This document shows, piece after piece, positions 19,659 to 28,889 of a stretch of 64,000 nucleotides of DNA. Within the stretch, counting starts at the first letter, position 1; every line of letters starts with the position of its first letter. Origin of the DNA: an uncultured Roseovarius sp. (GTDB taxonomy: Bacteria; Pseudomonadota; Alphaproteobacteria; Rhodobacterales; Rhodobacteraceae); contig NZ_CANLER010000009.1 in NCBI RefSeq assembly GCF_947489715.1, positions 1 to 64,000 on the forward strand. The letters are read 5' to 3'. The notes under the pieces are model-generated. The model saw only the letters and a program-made list of their open reading frames with translations. It had not been told where the DNA came from and made no database searches. The position numbers and the translations under genes were made by a program.

Positions 19659-20683
19659 AAGGGCGAATCTTCATCGTTATATTGCGGCGACAGTGGGTTG
19701 CCCGGCGCGAATACGGTTTCAGCCACCACCGGCTGATCATCTCCATCGCGCGCCGCGCGGAGTTCGCGGTAGCCCAGATAGAGCCCGCTGGCGACGATCA
19801 GGCACATGCCAATCAAGGTCGCGGTTGGCGGAACTTCGTTCCACAGCACATAGGCCAGGACCACGGCAAGCGGCAAATAGCTGTAATCAAAGGGCGCGAT
19901 CAAACTGGCATTGGCCACTTGATAGGCTCGGGAAATGAAGAGGTATCCAGCCATGCCGACGCCTCCCAACAATGCCAATCTGGGAATGTCCGAAAGCGCC
20001 TCGGTCGGGAACGCCCACCGAAGGTGCTGGAACTCGGGGCCCAAATCGACAATCTGGTTTAACGACCAACCCATCAACATGATCATCGGCGCCGCAGGCA
20101 CTAAGGTATAAAGGCCCATGGTCAGCGTGGAATCCCGGTCGCCGATGTATCGTGCAAGGATTTGGCCCAACGCGTAGGCCACCGCACACAAGAGCGGCAA
20201 AATGGAGACCCAAGTGAACGCGTCACCTGTGGGGTTCATCGCAATGATCACCCCGAGAAAGCCAACAACCAAAGCGCCAATCCTGTGTGGCCCTATCGTT
20301 TCTTTCAACAGAAATGAGGCAAGCAAGGCTGTGATCAAAGGCGCTGAGAAAAAGATCGTTGTGACCTCAGCCAGTCCCATGAACGGAAACGCTGAATAAA
20401 ACAGTGAAAACCCAAGGGCAAAAAGCGCCGCGCGTACAAGGTGTAGCGGCCAGAAAGGCGTCAGAAAACGGTGAGGAGACCCGAGCACGAGTATCAACGG
20501 CGATAATATGAGAGCCGCGACCAAGGAGCGGATGCATATCAGCATCCAGACCGGATAAACCGCCAGAAGCGACTTCATCATCGCGTCCTGGACAACAAAA
20601 AACAGCATACCAACTTCAATGCAGATCAGCCCGTGCACGGTGCGCGATGGCGCAGCGGGCGTATCGGGGGCATAGGTCGACAT
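19655..20683 (-). CDS. DMT/EamA-family permease (first of a pair)
   Basis: An integral membrane protein with about ten helices in two EamA repeats (HGLICIEVGMLFFVVQDAMMKSLLAVYPVWMLICIRSL near the start; the second repeat ends GMCLIVASGLYLGYRELR). I place the start at ATG 20683, which puts the first helix 17 residues in; longer readings add unlikely Arg-rich residues and lack a better ribosome site. It is followed by the second permease with a four-base overlap. Confidence 0.85.
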   Translation of the reverse strand: MSTYAPDTPAAPSRTVHGLICIEVGMLFFVVQDAMMKSLLAVYPVWMLICIRSLVAALILSPLILVLGSPHRFLTPFWPLHLVRAALFALGFSLFYSAFPFMGLAEVTTIFFSAPLITALLASFLLKETIGPHRIGALVVGFLGVIIAMNPTGDAFTWVSILPLLCAVAYALGQILARYIGDRDSTLTMGLYTLVPAAPMIMLMGWSLNQIVDLGPEFQHLRWAFPTEALSDIPRLALLGGVGMAGYLFISRAYQVANASLIAPFDYSYLPLAVVLAYVLWNEVPPTATLIGMCLIVASGLYLGYRELRAARDGDDQPVVAETVFAPGNPLSPQYNDEDSPL

Positions 20684-20866
20684 TACTATAATCCGCATTG
20701 TTGGGAGGGGGTCGCGAAAATCGCGCCCGACCGGGTCAGGGTGTCTAGGAAACTTTCGCTGGTCTCGCTTATTTGCGACAGCGTGTCGCCAATGGCACCT
20801 GAACAATATCAGGGTTGGGTTTAGGTTGTTGAAAAATAAACAAAAAGTTCCGTGCGTACGAAGTTT

Positions 20867-21892
20867 CTATAGTTTGGGCGCAGTGGTATTGCGGATTACG
20901 CAGGACAGTTCGCATTTGAAACGGTGGATTTCGGTGTCGTTGGTTGTAATCATCCGGGTAAAGTTTTCGCCGGCGATCGTACCGATGTCATGGGCCGGAA
21001 TGTTAATCGTGGTCAGTCCCGGCTCAAGGTCTTCTGACCCCTTGAAATCACCAATCCCGATGATTGAGATCTCTCCAGGGACGGCAAAGCCCAGCTTTTG
21101 CGCAGCATAGAGTGCGCCTTGCGCGATCACGTCATTACCGCACAACAAGGCAGTGGGATGCGGCGCTGTTTCAAGCAGCATCAAGGTCGCCCGCTTGGCC
21201 TGGGCGATAGAATAGGGTGCTTCGGATCGCCAATGCTCGGGCACAATCGCTCCGGCCTCTTCCAAAGCGTCGACTGCCCCTTGAAGCCGTTCTCGGGCAC
21301 GGTCATTTCCAGTCGTTTGCGGAAATACCAAGCCAATGTCGCGATGTCCAAGCGACAGCAGATGCTGCGCAGCCATGTATCCTGCATCATGATTGTTGGC
21401 ACCGACGCACGACATGCTGGACGTCGCATTGTGGTTCCAGATGGCAATGGCAGGTATTGCCTGTTGTTCGATGAGGTTGAAACTGGCCTGGGTATGTTCA
21501 AGGCCAATCAGCGCGATACCGTCGACCCTGTGCTCAAGCAGTTTGCGCATCATCGCATATTCCCGATCCAGATCATATCCGTGCGAGGCGATAAGCAGGG
21601 TGAAACCCGCCGCGTCGATTGCATCGGAAAAGGCCTGAATTACTTCGGAAAAGATGGTGTGGTTTATGGTTGGAACGATCAGGCCGATAGTCCCGCTGCG
21701 GCGACCATGCATGGTTTGTGCCGCCCGGTTTCGGATGTATCCCAACCGTTCAACCGCGCGATTGATCTTTTTGCGAGTCGCAGGATTGACCATTTCGGGA
21801 TGGTTGAAGCTACGTGAAACGGTCGAAGGTGAGACGCGGGCAGCCTTTGCTACATCAACAATATCCGCTTTTTGTTGTTTTTTTTCAGCCAT
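20867..21892 (-). CDS. LacI-family transcriptional regulator
   Basis: A 341-residue repressor. The N-terminal LacI helix-turn-helix (DVAKAARVSPSTVSRSFNHPEMV) and hinge are followed by a periplasmic-binding-protein-like effector domain (GTIGLIVPTINHTIFSEVIQAF ... ALLCGNDVIAQGALYAAQKLG ... IIGIGDFKGSEDLEPGLTT). I prefer ATG 21892, preceded by GGAAGA, over a TTG four codons upstream. It is divergent from tctA. A LacI-type operator sits in the shared 109-bp gap, so it probably controls the tctABC/dehydrogenase/ligase operon and itself. Confidence 0.93.
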   Translation of the reverse strand: MAEKKQQKADIVDVAKAARVSPSTVSRSFNHPEMVNPATRKKINRAVERLGYIRNRAAQTMHGRRSGTIGLIVPTINHTIFSEVIQAFSDAIDAAGFTLLIASHGYDLDREYAMMRKLLEHRVDGIALIGLEHTQASFNLIEQQAIPAIAIWNHNATSSMSCVGANNHDAGYMAAQHLLSLGHRDIGLVFPQTTGNDRARERLQGAVDALEEAGAIVPEHWRSEAPYSIAQAKRATLMLLETAPHPTALLCGNDVIAQGALYAAQKLGFAVPGEISIIGIGDFKGSEDLEPGLTTINIPAHDIGTIAGENFTRMITTNDTEIHRFKCELSCVIRNTTAPKL

Positions 21893-21917
21893 TTGATCTT
21901 CCAAAACATCAATTTTA

Positions 21918-21931
21918 TGAAAACATTTGCA
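21918..21931. promoter_or_regulatory. LacI-type operator
   Basis: TGAAAACATTTGCA matches the common LacI-family operator pattern TGNAANCGNTTNCA except at one of the two central bases. It lies 26 bp from the regulator start and 70 bp from tctA. A wider inverted repeat, ATGAAAA at 21917 and TTTTCAT at 21938-21944, overlaps it and may extend the site. Confidence 0.65.
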
Positions 21932-22001
21932 ATACTATTTTCATCGCTTACCCTGATTTGTCAATTGGCCGTATGGCTGCACATGACCGGGAGGAGCACC
22001 A

Positions 22002-23510
22002 ATGGAATTCATCTATTACTTCGGTGATGTCTTTGCGCCGGTTTCTTTTCTTTTGCTGCTGGTCGGCACGATTGGCGGCTTAATCCTGGGGGCGACGCCG
22101 GGTCTGTCACCCACAATGGCTGTCGCGCTGTTGATCCCGTTCACCTTCCATCTTGAGGCCGTACAGGGCCTGATTCTGTTGGGGGCCGCCTATACCTCGA
22201 CGGTGGCGGGCGGGGCCGTCAGTGCCATTTTGCTAAAAATCCCGGGGGCACCTGCAAATATCGCCACTACGCTTGATGGTCATACCATGGCCAAGAAGGG
22301 CGAAGGCGCGAGGGCTTTGCAACTGTCCTTCCTTGCATCGGCGGTGGGTGGTGTTTTCGGGGTTCTTTTGCTGATCTTTCTTACTCCGTTGCTTGCACAA
22401 TGGGCGCTGGCGTTTGGACCATCGCATCTGTTCTGGCTGGCAATTCTTGGTGTTACGATCATTGGGTCGCTCGACAGCGCATCTGTGGTTAAGGGTTTGC
22501 TGTCGGGGTGCATTGGCCTTTGGCTGGCGACAATCGGATTTGACGACATTATGGGCGCCCAGCGTTTCATTTTCCATTCGTCCTTGGGCGGCGGCATTAA
22601 CATCATCGCCGCGCTGATCGGCTTGTTTGCGATCCCGCAGGTGTTGACGATGTTCGCCAAGGGGCGTCGAAATGACAATATCGAAGTGATCGAGGTGAAA
22701 AAGCACGCGATCATGGATGCCGTCAGGGAGCTTCTCAGCCGCAAACGCGCTATGGCGATTGGCACGGCCGTCGGATCCATCATCGGGCTGATCCCCGGGG
22801 TCGGTGGGCAGATTGCCGGGTTGGTAGCCTATGACCAGACCAAGAAATTCAGTCCAGAACGGGAAAAATTCGGCACCGGACATTCCGAAGGTGTAATCGC
22901 GGCTGAAAGCGCGAACAACGCGATGGTTGGACCCAGCCTGGTGCCTCTGTTGACACTCTCTATCCCTGGCTCTCCCACCGCGGCGGTTTTGCTGGGTGGG
23001 CTATTGATCCATGGAATTTTCCCGGGCACAGACCTGTTTGACAATCACCCGGACGTTGCTTGGACCTTCATCAATTCGATGCTGATCGGGCAAATACTAA
23101 TGTGTATTTTTGGCCTTTACGTAGCGGGCCTGGCGGCGAAGGTAGCGCAGGTGCCGCAATCTGTGATGGCTGCGGTGGTGCTGGGTCTTTCGGTCTTTGG
23201 GGCCTATTCGGTGCAGAGCTCAATGGGCGATGTCTACGTCATGGCATCGCTGGGCGTGATGATGTTTTTCCTCGAACGCTTCGGGTTTTCTGCTGCACCG
23301 CTGGTGCTTGGACTGATCCTTGGCCCGATCGCCGAGGCGAATTTTATTCAAGGCAGCATGATCGCAAATGCTACCGACGGTATGGGTACTTACTTCCTGT
23401 CCGGCGCCTTGAACATCGTCCTGATAGCCATTGTCATCGCCTCGATTGCCTATTCGGTGGTCATGGAACTGAAGCAGAACAAAGCCCAGAATGAGGAGGC
23501 ATCGGCATGA
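22002..23510 (+). CDS. tctA: Tripartite tricarboxylate transporter large membrane subunit (TctA)
   Basis: The 12-helix ion-coupled permease of a TTT uptake system. Length is 502 residues, with the TctA signatures GLILGATPGLSPTMAVALLIPFTF near the N-terminus, and IGLIPGVGGQIAGLVAYDQTKKFS and NAMVGPSLVPLLTLSIPGSPTAAVLLGGL in the middle. The start ATG follows GGGAGGA. The stop overlaps the start of tctB by four bases. Order here is A-B-C rather than the more common C-B-A. Confidence 0.95.
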   Translation: MEFIYYFGDVFAPVSFLLLLVGTIGGLILGATPGLSPTMAVALLIPFTFHLEAVQGLILLGAAYTSTVAGGAVSAILLKIPGAPANIATTLDGHTMAKKGEGARALQLSFLASAVGGVFGVLLLIFLTPLLAQWALAFGPSHLFWLAILGVTIIGSLDSASVVKGLLSGCIGLWLATIGFDDIMGAQRFIFHSSLGGGINIIAALIGLFAIPQVLTMFAKGRRNDNIEVIEVKKHAIMDAVRELLSRKRAMAIGTAVGSIIGLIPGVGGQIAGLVAYDQTKKFSPEREKFGTGHSEGVIAAESANNAMVGPSLVPLLTLSIPGSPTAAVLLGGLLIHGIFPGTDLFDNHPDVAWTFINSMLIGQILMCIFGLYVAGLAAKVAQVPQSVMAAVVLGLSVFGAYSVQSSMGDVYVMASLGVMMFFLERFGFSAAPLVLGLILGPIAEANFIQGSMIANATDGMGTYFLSGALNIVLIAIVIASIAYSVVMELKQNKAQNEEASA

Positions 23511-23962
23511 GCCGCACGCAACACATCATTCCATCAGGTATCGTCTTTCTGGTTGGTTGCTGGATCGCCTGGGTCAGCTTCACCCAACAACCATCTGAGG
23601 CATTTCTGTTCCCACGATTGATTTCGTCTGCCTTCGTGGCTTTGGCTGGCTGGACCTTTCTGAAGGCGTTGATGGGCTGGTCCAAGGTAGGCAACGGCGT
23701 AACGCGTACAATGGCACTTAATCTGGCACCCGGACTGATCGTATCGCTGATCTACGTTTTCTGGTTGGCCAAAAGCCTTGGCTTTTACACAGCGACCAGC
23801 CTGGCCTTTTTCGTATTGCTTTCGCTCTATGATCCCGCCCCGCATAATCAGGTTAAAAGCTGGACCAAGCGGGCGATCATCACTGCCTGTTTTATCGCAG
23901 TGATGTATGGCGTCTTCGGGTTGCTGCTCAAGGTCTACACGCCACGTGAAATACTGTTCTAA
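23507..23962 (+). CDS. tctB: Tripartite tricarboxylate transporter small membrane subunit (TctB)
   Basis: A 151-residue, four-helix membrane partner of TctA. It overlaps tctA by four bases, so their synthesis is coupled. Sequence is poorly conserved in the family; the assignment rests on size, topology (helices near 8-25, 36-54, 74-98 and 120-140) and position between tctA and tctC. Confidence 0.9.
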   Translation: MSRTQHIIPSGIVFLVGCWIAWVSFTQQPSEAFLFPRLISSAFVALAGWTFLKALMGWSKVGNGVTRTMALNLAPGLIVSLIYVFWLAKSLGFYTATSLAFFVLLSLYDPAPHNQVKSWTKRAIITACFIAVMYGVFGLLLKVYTPREILF

Positions 23963-24001
23963 TCAACCAACAAAACCAGAGTTCCAAGGGAGGAAACGAC
24001 A

Positions 24002-24964
24002 ATGAAGAAACTACTGGCTGGGGCCGCGATGGCTCTGATGGCCTTGGGCGGCAATGCTGCACAGGCGCAGGATTACCCTGATCGACCGATCATGATGATG
24101 GTCAGCTATGGCGCCGGCGGAGCGACTGATTTCCAGGCCCGGATCGTCACCATGACAGCGGGCAACGAAGACGCTTTGGGCATGCCAATTGCGATCATCA
24201 ACAAGCCGGGTGCCGGTGGCCGCGTCGGTTGGAACTGGTTCGCGACGCAGGCAGAGTCCGATGGCTACACGCTGGCCGCCTACAACATTCCGCATTTCAT
24301 TGCGCAGTCCATCAAGGGCGGTGTGGAGTATTCGGCTGACACTTTCGAACCTATTGCAAACTGGGGGGCAGACCCGGCTGTGTTTGTGGTTGCCGCTGAC
24401 AGCGAGATGACCTCGATGGAAGATGCCGTGGCTTATGCCAAGGAAAACCCCGGCAAGCTGACATTCTCGGGCGCGGGCCTTTTTGTGGGTCACCACATCG
24501 CGGCGCTTCAGCTTGAAAAGGCCGCAGGCGTCAAGATGGCCTATATCCCGACCAAGGGTGGTGGTGCCGCTGCGATGAAAGCTGTGATTGCAGGCGAAGT
24601 GATGGCAGGCGTCAACAACCTCTCAGACGCTTTCCGTGCCCAAGAAGCGGGTAACGTGAAGATCCTCGGTGTCTTCGATCTTGAGCGGAACGAATTCCTG
24701 CCCGATGTGCCCACGATGAAAGAGCAGGGCCTTGATATTGACAATGCGAGCGTGAACTTCCGTGGTGTCATGGTGCCCAAAGGCACCCCGCAGGAAGTGA
24801 TCGACAAGCTGTCTGCGACCGTGCCTGAAATGTTCGCAAATGAGCGGGTTGCCAAGAAGATGAAGGCAGGTGGTTCGCCCATGCACATCATGACCCGCGA
24901 AGAGGTGCAAGAGATGTGGGCGGCGCGTCAGGCAACCCTGGAAGAGCTGCTGGCAGGCCTTTGA
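24002..24964 (+). CDS. tctC: Tripartite tricarboxylate transporter substrate-binding protein (TctC/Bug)
   Basis: A periplasmic binding protein that delivers the solute to TctAB. Length is 320 residues. The signal peptide ends near AQAQ (residues 20-23). Bug-family landmarks are YPDRPIMMMVSYGAGGATDFQAR, NKPGAGGRVGWNWFA and PKGTPQEVIDKLSATVPE. The start ATG has AGGGAGGAAA upstream. The linked CoA ligase and acylating dehydrogenase suggest that the solute is a small carboxylate such as sulfoacetate. Confidence 0.94.
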   Translation: MKKLLAGAAMALMALGGNAAQAQDYPDRPIMMMVSYGAGGATDFQARIVTMTAGNEDALGMPIAIINKPGAGGRVGWNWFATQAESDGYTLAAYNIPHFIAQSIKGGVEYSADTFEPIANWGADPAVFVVAADSEMTSMEDAVAYAKENPGKLTFSGAGLFVGHHIAALQLEKAAGVKMAYIPTKGGGAAAMKAVIAGEVMAGVNNLSDAFRAQEAGNVKILGVFDLERNEFLPDVPTMKEQGLDIDNASVNFRGVMVPKGTPQEVIDKLSATVPEMFANERVAKKMKAGGSPMHIMTREEVQEMWAARQATLEELLAGL

Positions 24965-25032
24965 ACCAAAGCATTTTAACGAAACTGGAAGGGGCGATAC
25001 CCGCCCTTTCCCCAACCAGACAGGATAGCCCC

Positions 25033-26442
25033 ATGAACGCTCAGGATGATCTTACAATTGTCGATCAAATCATGGCCCGCGCCCGTGTTGCGCAAGAAGC
25101 TTTTGCAGCGGATGCAACGCAGGAACGCTACGATGCCGCGGCCTCGGCCGCAGGATGGGCGATCATGGAACCAAGCCGAAATCAGGCACTGGCGGAACTG
25201 GCTGTGAAAACCACCGGGCTGGGAAATGTGCCCGACAAGATTACCAAGAACCATCGCAAAACCCTGGGGCTGCTGCGGGATATTGCCGGTGCGAAAACCT
25301 GCGGTGTGATTGACGATAACCCGGATACCGGCATTACCAAGATTGCCCGCCCGGTTGGTGTTGTCGGTGCTGTCGTACCCTCGACCAATCCGGCTGCGAC
25401 ACCTGCGAATAACATCATTAATGCCTTGAAATGCGGCAATGCGATTGTGCTGTCGCCTTCGCCAAAGGGCATCCCAAGTTGCGAGTTGCTACTGACGTAT
25501 ATCTATGCCGAATTCGACAAGATCGGACTGGATCATGATCTGGTGCAAATGATCCCCGCGCCAGGGTCCAAGGCCAAAACGCAACGGATGCTGGAGGCCG
25601 CCGATCTGTTGGTCGTGACCGGCAGCCAGGACAATGTGCGCCGTGCCTATTCCAGCGGTACACCCGCAGTAGCAGTGGGCGCCGGCAATGTTACAGTGAT
25701 CGTGGATGAAACCGCGGATCTGAAGGCGGCGGCGGCCAAGATTGCTGCCTCGAAATGTTTTGACAATGCCACCTCTTGCTCGTCGGAGAATGAGATTGTG
25801 GTTGTGGATGCTGTCTATGACGCTTTCGTCGCCGCACTGGCAAGAGAGGGCGGGGCGCTTGTGCCCGCGGCCGACGCGGATGGGATCATCGCAAAGCTTT
25901 GGCCCGACGGGCATCTCAACCGGGCCGTGATTGCGCAGGATGCGGAGCCGATGCTCGACGCGCTGGATATGCGTGGGAAGGTTCCAGAAGGCACCAGGTT
26001 TCTGGCGGTGGAGACTGACGGGATTGGTCCAGATCATCCGCTTTCGGGTGAAAAGCTAAGCCGTGTTGCCGCACTTTATCGCGCCAGAGATTTTGATGAC
26101 GCGCAGGCGATCGCCGCGCGTATTTTGGACCATATGGGTGCGGGGCATTCCATCGGGCTGCATAGTGCTGAAGACAGTCGCGCGATGGCATTGGGCGAAA
26201 CCATTCCTACCTGCCGGGTCATCGTCAATCAGGCCCATTGTTTCGCGACCGGTGGTGCGTTCAACAACGGCATGCCGTTTTCGCTCAGCATGGGGTGTGG
26301 CACTTGGGGCGGTAACTCGATCGACGACAATCTACATTGGCGCCACTTCATGCAAACGACAAAGGTGATCCGCGAAATTCCACCGATCGAACCCAAGGTC
26401 GAAGATATTTTCGCCGCTTATTGGAGTGTTGCGGGAAAATGA
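25033..26442 (+). CDS. Acylating (CoA-dependent) aldehyde dehydrogenase, sulfoacetaldehyde dehydrogenase-like
   Basis: Interconverts an acyl-CoA and an aldehyde with NAD(P)H. The ATG at 25033 gives 469 residues, starting 68 bp after tctC. The catalytic Cys249 lies in FDNATSCSSEN, and the fold landmarks GVVGAVVPSTNPAATPANNIINALK and FNNGMPFSLSMGCGTWGGNS are present as in EutE/AdhE-type enzymes. Followed by a CoA ligase with a four-base overlap, it resembles SauS of sulfoacetate degradation (sulfoacetyl-CoA to sulfoacetaldehyde). The exact substrate is inferred from context only; no sulfoacetaldehyde acetyltransferase (xsc) is in the window. Confidence 0.82.
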   Translation: MNAQDDLTIVDQIMARARVAQEAFAADATQERYDAAASAAGWAIMEPSRNQALAELAVKTTGLGNVPDKITKNHRKTLGLLRDIAGAKTCGVIDDNPDTGITKIARPVGVVGAVVPSTNPAATPANNIINALKCGNAIVLSPSPKGIPSCELLLTYIYAEFDKIGLDHDLVQMIPAPGSKAKTQRMLEAADLLVVTGSQDNVRRAYSSGTPAVAVGAGNVTVIVDETADLKAAAAKIAASKCFDNATSCSSENEIVVVDAVYDAFVAALAREGGALVPAADADGIIAKLWPDGHLNRAVIAQDAEPMLDALDMRGKVPEGTRFLAVETDGIGPDHPLSGEKLSRVAALYRARDFDDAQAIAARILDHMGAGHSIGLHSAEDSRAMALGETIPTCRVIVNQAHCFATGGAFNNGMPFSLSMGCGTWGGNSIDDNLHWRHFMQTTKVIREIPPIEPKVEDIFAAYWSVAGK

Positions 26443-27932
26443 ACCTTTCAAAAGACGTACCACCAGCCGGAACGCTCCGCGACTGGATTGACAAACGCGC
26501 AGATGGGGACGGCACCGCCTTTATCTTTCCGGAGGGAGAAGAAAGCCTGGGCTGGGCTGAACTGCGCGACACTGCTGCCCGCATCGCAGCGGCTCTGACG
26601 GCACAAGGCATCGCTCATGGCGAAAGCGTGGCTATCATGATGCCCAACGGGCGGGCGGCAGTCGAATGCCTTTTCGGAACACTTTATGGTGGGTTCCGGG
26701 CGACGATGATCAACCTGGTTGCCGGGCACGAGGCCATTTCATACGCGTTGGAGCATTCTGAATGCCGCGTCGCCTTTGTAGGTGAGGGGCAAGTGCTACT
26801 GTTCGAGCAGGCGTCGGAAGGGCGGATCAAACGCCTTGATCCTGGCGAAACTGCGTCGACGTCGTTGCACGATGTTGTCCCAGGTGATCATGCGTTGCTG
26901 ATGTACACCTCGGGTACGACCGGGCGGCCGAAAGGCGTGGTTCACACTCAGTCCAGCCTATTGGCTGGTGGCTGGACGACCGCCATCGCGCATGCGCTTT
27001 CATCGCAAGACAGGGGATTTTGCGTATTACCGATCTGCCATATCAACGGTCTTTGCGTGACGGTGATGGGCGCGCTGGTCTCGGGTGGGTCGCTGGCGAT
27101 GTGCCCCAAGTTTTCCGCAAGTCGTTTCTGGGAAAGCGCCGGGCGGGCAAAGGCCACGTGGTTTTCCGTGGTGCCTACGATCATCTCACATCTGTTGCAT
27201 TCCGACGTGAACCCTGACGCGGAAACCAAGGCGCGCCTGCGGTTTGGCCGCTCGGCCTCGTCGCCCCTGTCGCCGGATGTTCAGACAGCGTTTGAAACGC
27301 GCTTTGGCGTGCCTGTGATCGAGACGATGGGATTGACGGAAACCGCCGCGCAGATTTTATCAAACCCGCTGCCGCCTGGCATTCGTAAAATCGGCTCACC
27401 CGGTATCGCCTATGGCAACGAGGTGAGCATCCTGTCACCGGAATTTGCAACAATGCCTGCAGAACAAGAGGGTGAGGTGGCCGTGCGCGGCCCGAACGTC
27501 ATGCTGGAATATCTGAAAAACCCTGATGCAACCCGAGATACGTTCACGCCTGACGGCTGGCTGCGCACTGGCGACCTGGGACGTATGGATGAGGACGGTT
27601 TTCTGTACATCACCGGACGGTTGAAAGAGTTAATCATCAAAGGCGGCGAAAATATCGCCCCGCGCGAGATTGACGAGGCGCTTTATTCACACCCGGATGT
27701 GATTGAGGCTGCCGCATTTTCCTGCCCCTGCGACAGCTATGGTGAACGGATCGAGGCTGCGGTGAAGATAGATGAAAAGTCTTCCCTGTCCGAGGCGGAG
27801 TTGCTGGCGATTTGTGTGAAAAAACTGGGCAAGTTCAAATGCCCGGATCATATCTATTTCATGGATGAGCTGCCCAAGGGGCCTTCGGGCAAAATCCAGC
27901 GACGTCTGTTGTCGGAAATGGCTCTTGCCTAA
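26439..27932 (+). CDS. AMP-forming acyl-CoA ligase, sulfoacetate-CoA ligase-like
   Basis: An ANL-superfamily enzyme that activates a carboxylate to its CoA ester. The ATG at 26439 overlaps the upstream stop (ATGA) and gives 497 residues. The P-loop is LMYTSGTTGRPKGVVHTQ, followed by ETMGLTE, WLRTGDLGRMDEDGFLYITGR and the catalytic Lys in GPSGKIQRR near the C-terminus. Translational coupling to the acylating dehydrogenase suggests acid to acyl-CoA to aldehyde in sequence, as in the SauT-SauS route. The substrate is not proven. Confidence 0.85.
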   Translation: MNLSKDVPPAGTLRDWIDKRADGDGTAFIFPEGEESLGWAELRDTAARIAAALTAQGIAHGESVAIMMPNGRAAVECLFGTLYGGFRATMINLVAGHEAISYALEHSECRVAFVGEGQVLLFEQASEGRIKRLDPGETASTSLHDVVPGDHALLMYTSGTTGRPKGVVHTQSSLLAGGWTTAIAHALSSQDRGFCVLPICHINGLCVTVMGALVSGGSLAMCPKFSASRFWESAGRAKATWFSVVPTIISHLLHSDVNPDAETKARLRFGRSASSPLSPDVQTAFETRFGVPVIETMGLTETAAQILSNPLPPGIRKIGSPGIAYGNEVSILSPEFATMPAEQEGEVAVRGPNVMLEYLKNPDATRDTFTPDGWLRTGDLGRMDEDGFLYITGRLKELIIKGGENIAPREIDEALYSHPDVIEAAAFSCPCDSYGERIEAAVKIDEKSSLSEAELLAICVKKLGKFKCPDHIYFMDELPKGPSGKIQRRLLSEMALA

Positions 27933-27949
27933 GTGTCAATAAGACACTT
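27931..27949. terminator. Bidirectional terminator between convergent genes
   Basis: AAGTGTC (27931-27937) and GACACTT (27943-27949) form a perfect 7-bp stem with an AATAA loop. It covers the ends of the CoA ligase (stop at 27930-27932) and the class IV aminotransferase (stop at 27936-27938 on the minus strand). T residues follow on the + strand, but on the minus strand the A/T tail is short. It likely separates the two operons. Confidence 0.6.
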
Positions 27950-28835
27950 TTGTCCTGTAGTCCGGATGATCCAACAGGTCGAAATACTGCTGTCGAAGTT
28001 TGGTGGCGACCGGCCCGGCTGTGCCGTTTGAAAACACCCGATCACTGATCTGGCTGACCGGGGAGATGCCGCCCCCAGAGGTCGACAGGAACACTTCGTC
28101 AGCCTGCATCAACTCTTCGATGGAAAGGTCGCGCTCGGCGATTTCGAAACCGGCTTCCTGACAAAGCTCCAACGCTGTCCGGCGGGTAATCCCGTGCAAC
28201 ACGTTTTTGCTTGGCGTAGAAACTGAATTTCCCTTTAAACAGAATATGTTAAATCCCGGCCCCTCGGTGACATTTCCTGCATGATCGGGGAGCAGCACCG
28301 TCTCAAACCCCCGATCTTTAGCTTCGAATAGCCCGGCGGTAAAATCACCCCAATGATAGTTCTTTACCAACGGATTCACACTATCTGGTGGGATGCGACG
28401 GGTGTCTTCGGACAGCCAGATCTTGACGCCTTGTTCAGCAATTTCCGGCTTCACCACATGAATATAAGGTACGCACCATGAGTAGAAATGGTTGCCGCAA
28501 TCGCGCGGATCCCTGCTGCCGGGGATCAATGGCGTGCCACGAGCGGCGACCATTGCACAATAGGCGTTTTTCAGGCCGGATTTGCCAACCATTTCGTGCA
28601 AAGCAATGGCGATGCCATCGGTGTCCATCCCGATATCCATGTGGGACGCCGTAATTGAAGCCTGAAAGCGTTCCAGGTAATCGTTCAGCCGAAAAAATGC
28701 ACCATTCCACACAGGCACAACATCATAGGTCACATCCGAATGGGTGACGGCCCAGTCGGTGACCCCGATGGTCGCCTTGGCAATTGGAACGATCTGACCT
28801 TTGATCCAAGCCGCACCTTTTGAAAGATCATCCAT
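27936..28835 (-). CDS. Fold-type IV PLP aminotransferase, (R)-amine transaminase-like
   Basis: A 299-residue branched-chain/D-amino-acid aminotransferase-fold enzyme. The Schiff-base Lys158 is in VKNYHWGD. Glu191 of NVTEGPGFNIF should contact the pyridine nitrogen, and LHGITRRTALEL binds the phosphate. The segments DVTYDVVPVWNGAFFRLNDYLERF and VKNYHWGDFTAGLFEA resemble fold-type IV (R)-selective amine transaminases as I remember them. It is the last gene of the minus-strand amine cluster, 54 bp after the DegT gene. The natural substrate is unknown; a D-amino acid or amine is plausible. Confidence 0.8.
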   Translation of the reverse strand: MDDLSKGAAWIKGQIVPIAKATIGVTDWAVTHSDVTYDVVPVWNGAFFRLNDYLERFQASITASHMDIGMDTDGIAIALHEMVGKSGLKNAYCAMVAARGTPLIPGSRDPRDCGNHFYSWCVPYIHVVKPEIAEQGVKIWLSEDTRRIPPDSVNPLVKNYHWGDFTAGLFEAKDRGFETVLLPDHAGNVTEGPGFNIFCLKGNSVSTPSKNVLHGITRRTALELCQEAGFEIAERDLSIEELMQADEVFLSTSGGGISPVSQISDRVFSNGTAGPVATKLRQQYFDLLDHPDYRTKVSY

Positions 28836-28889
28836 TTCCGGCCTCCCCGCCGGCCATATTGTCGGATGCGGGGGCGAGGGTAAAGCCGA

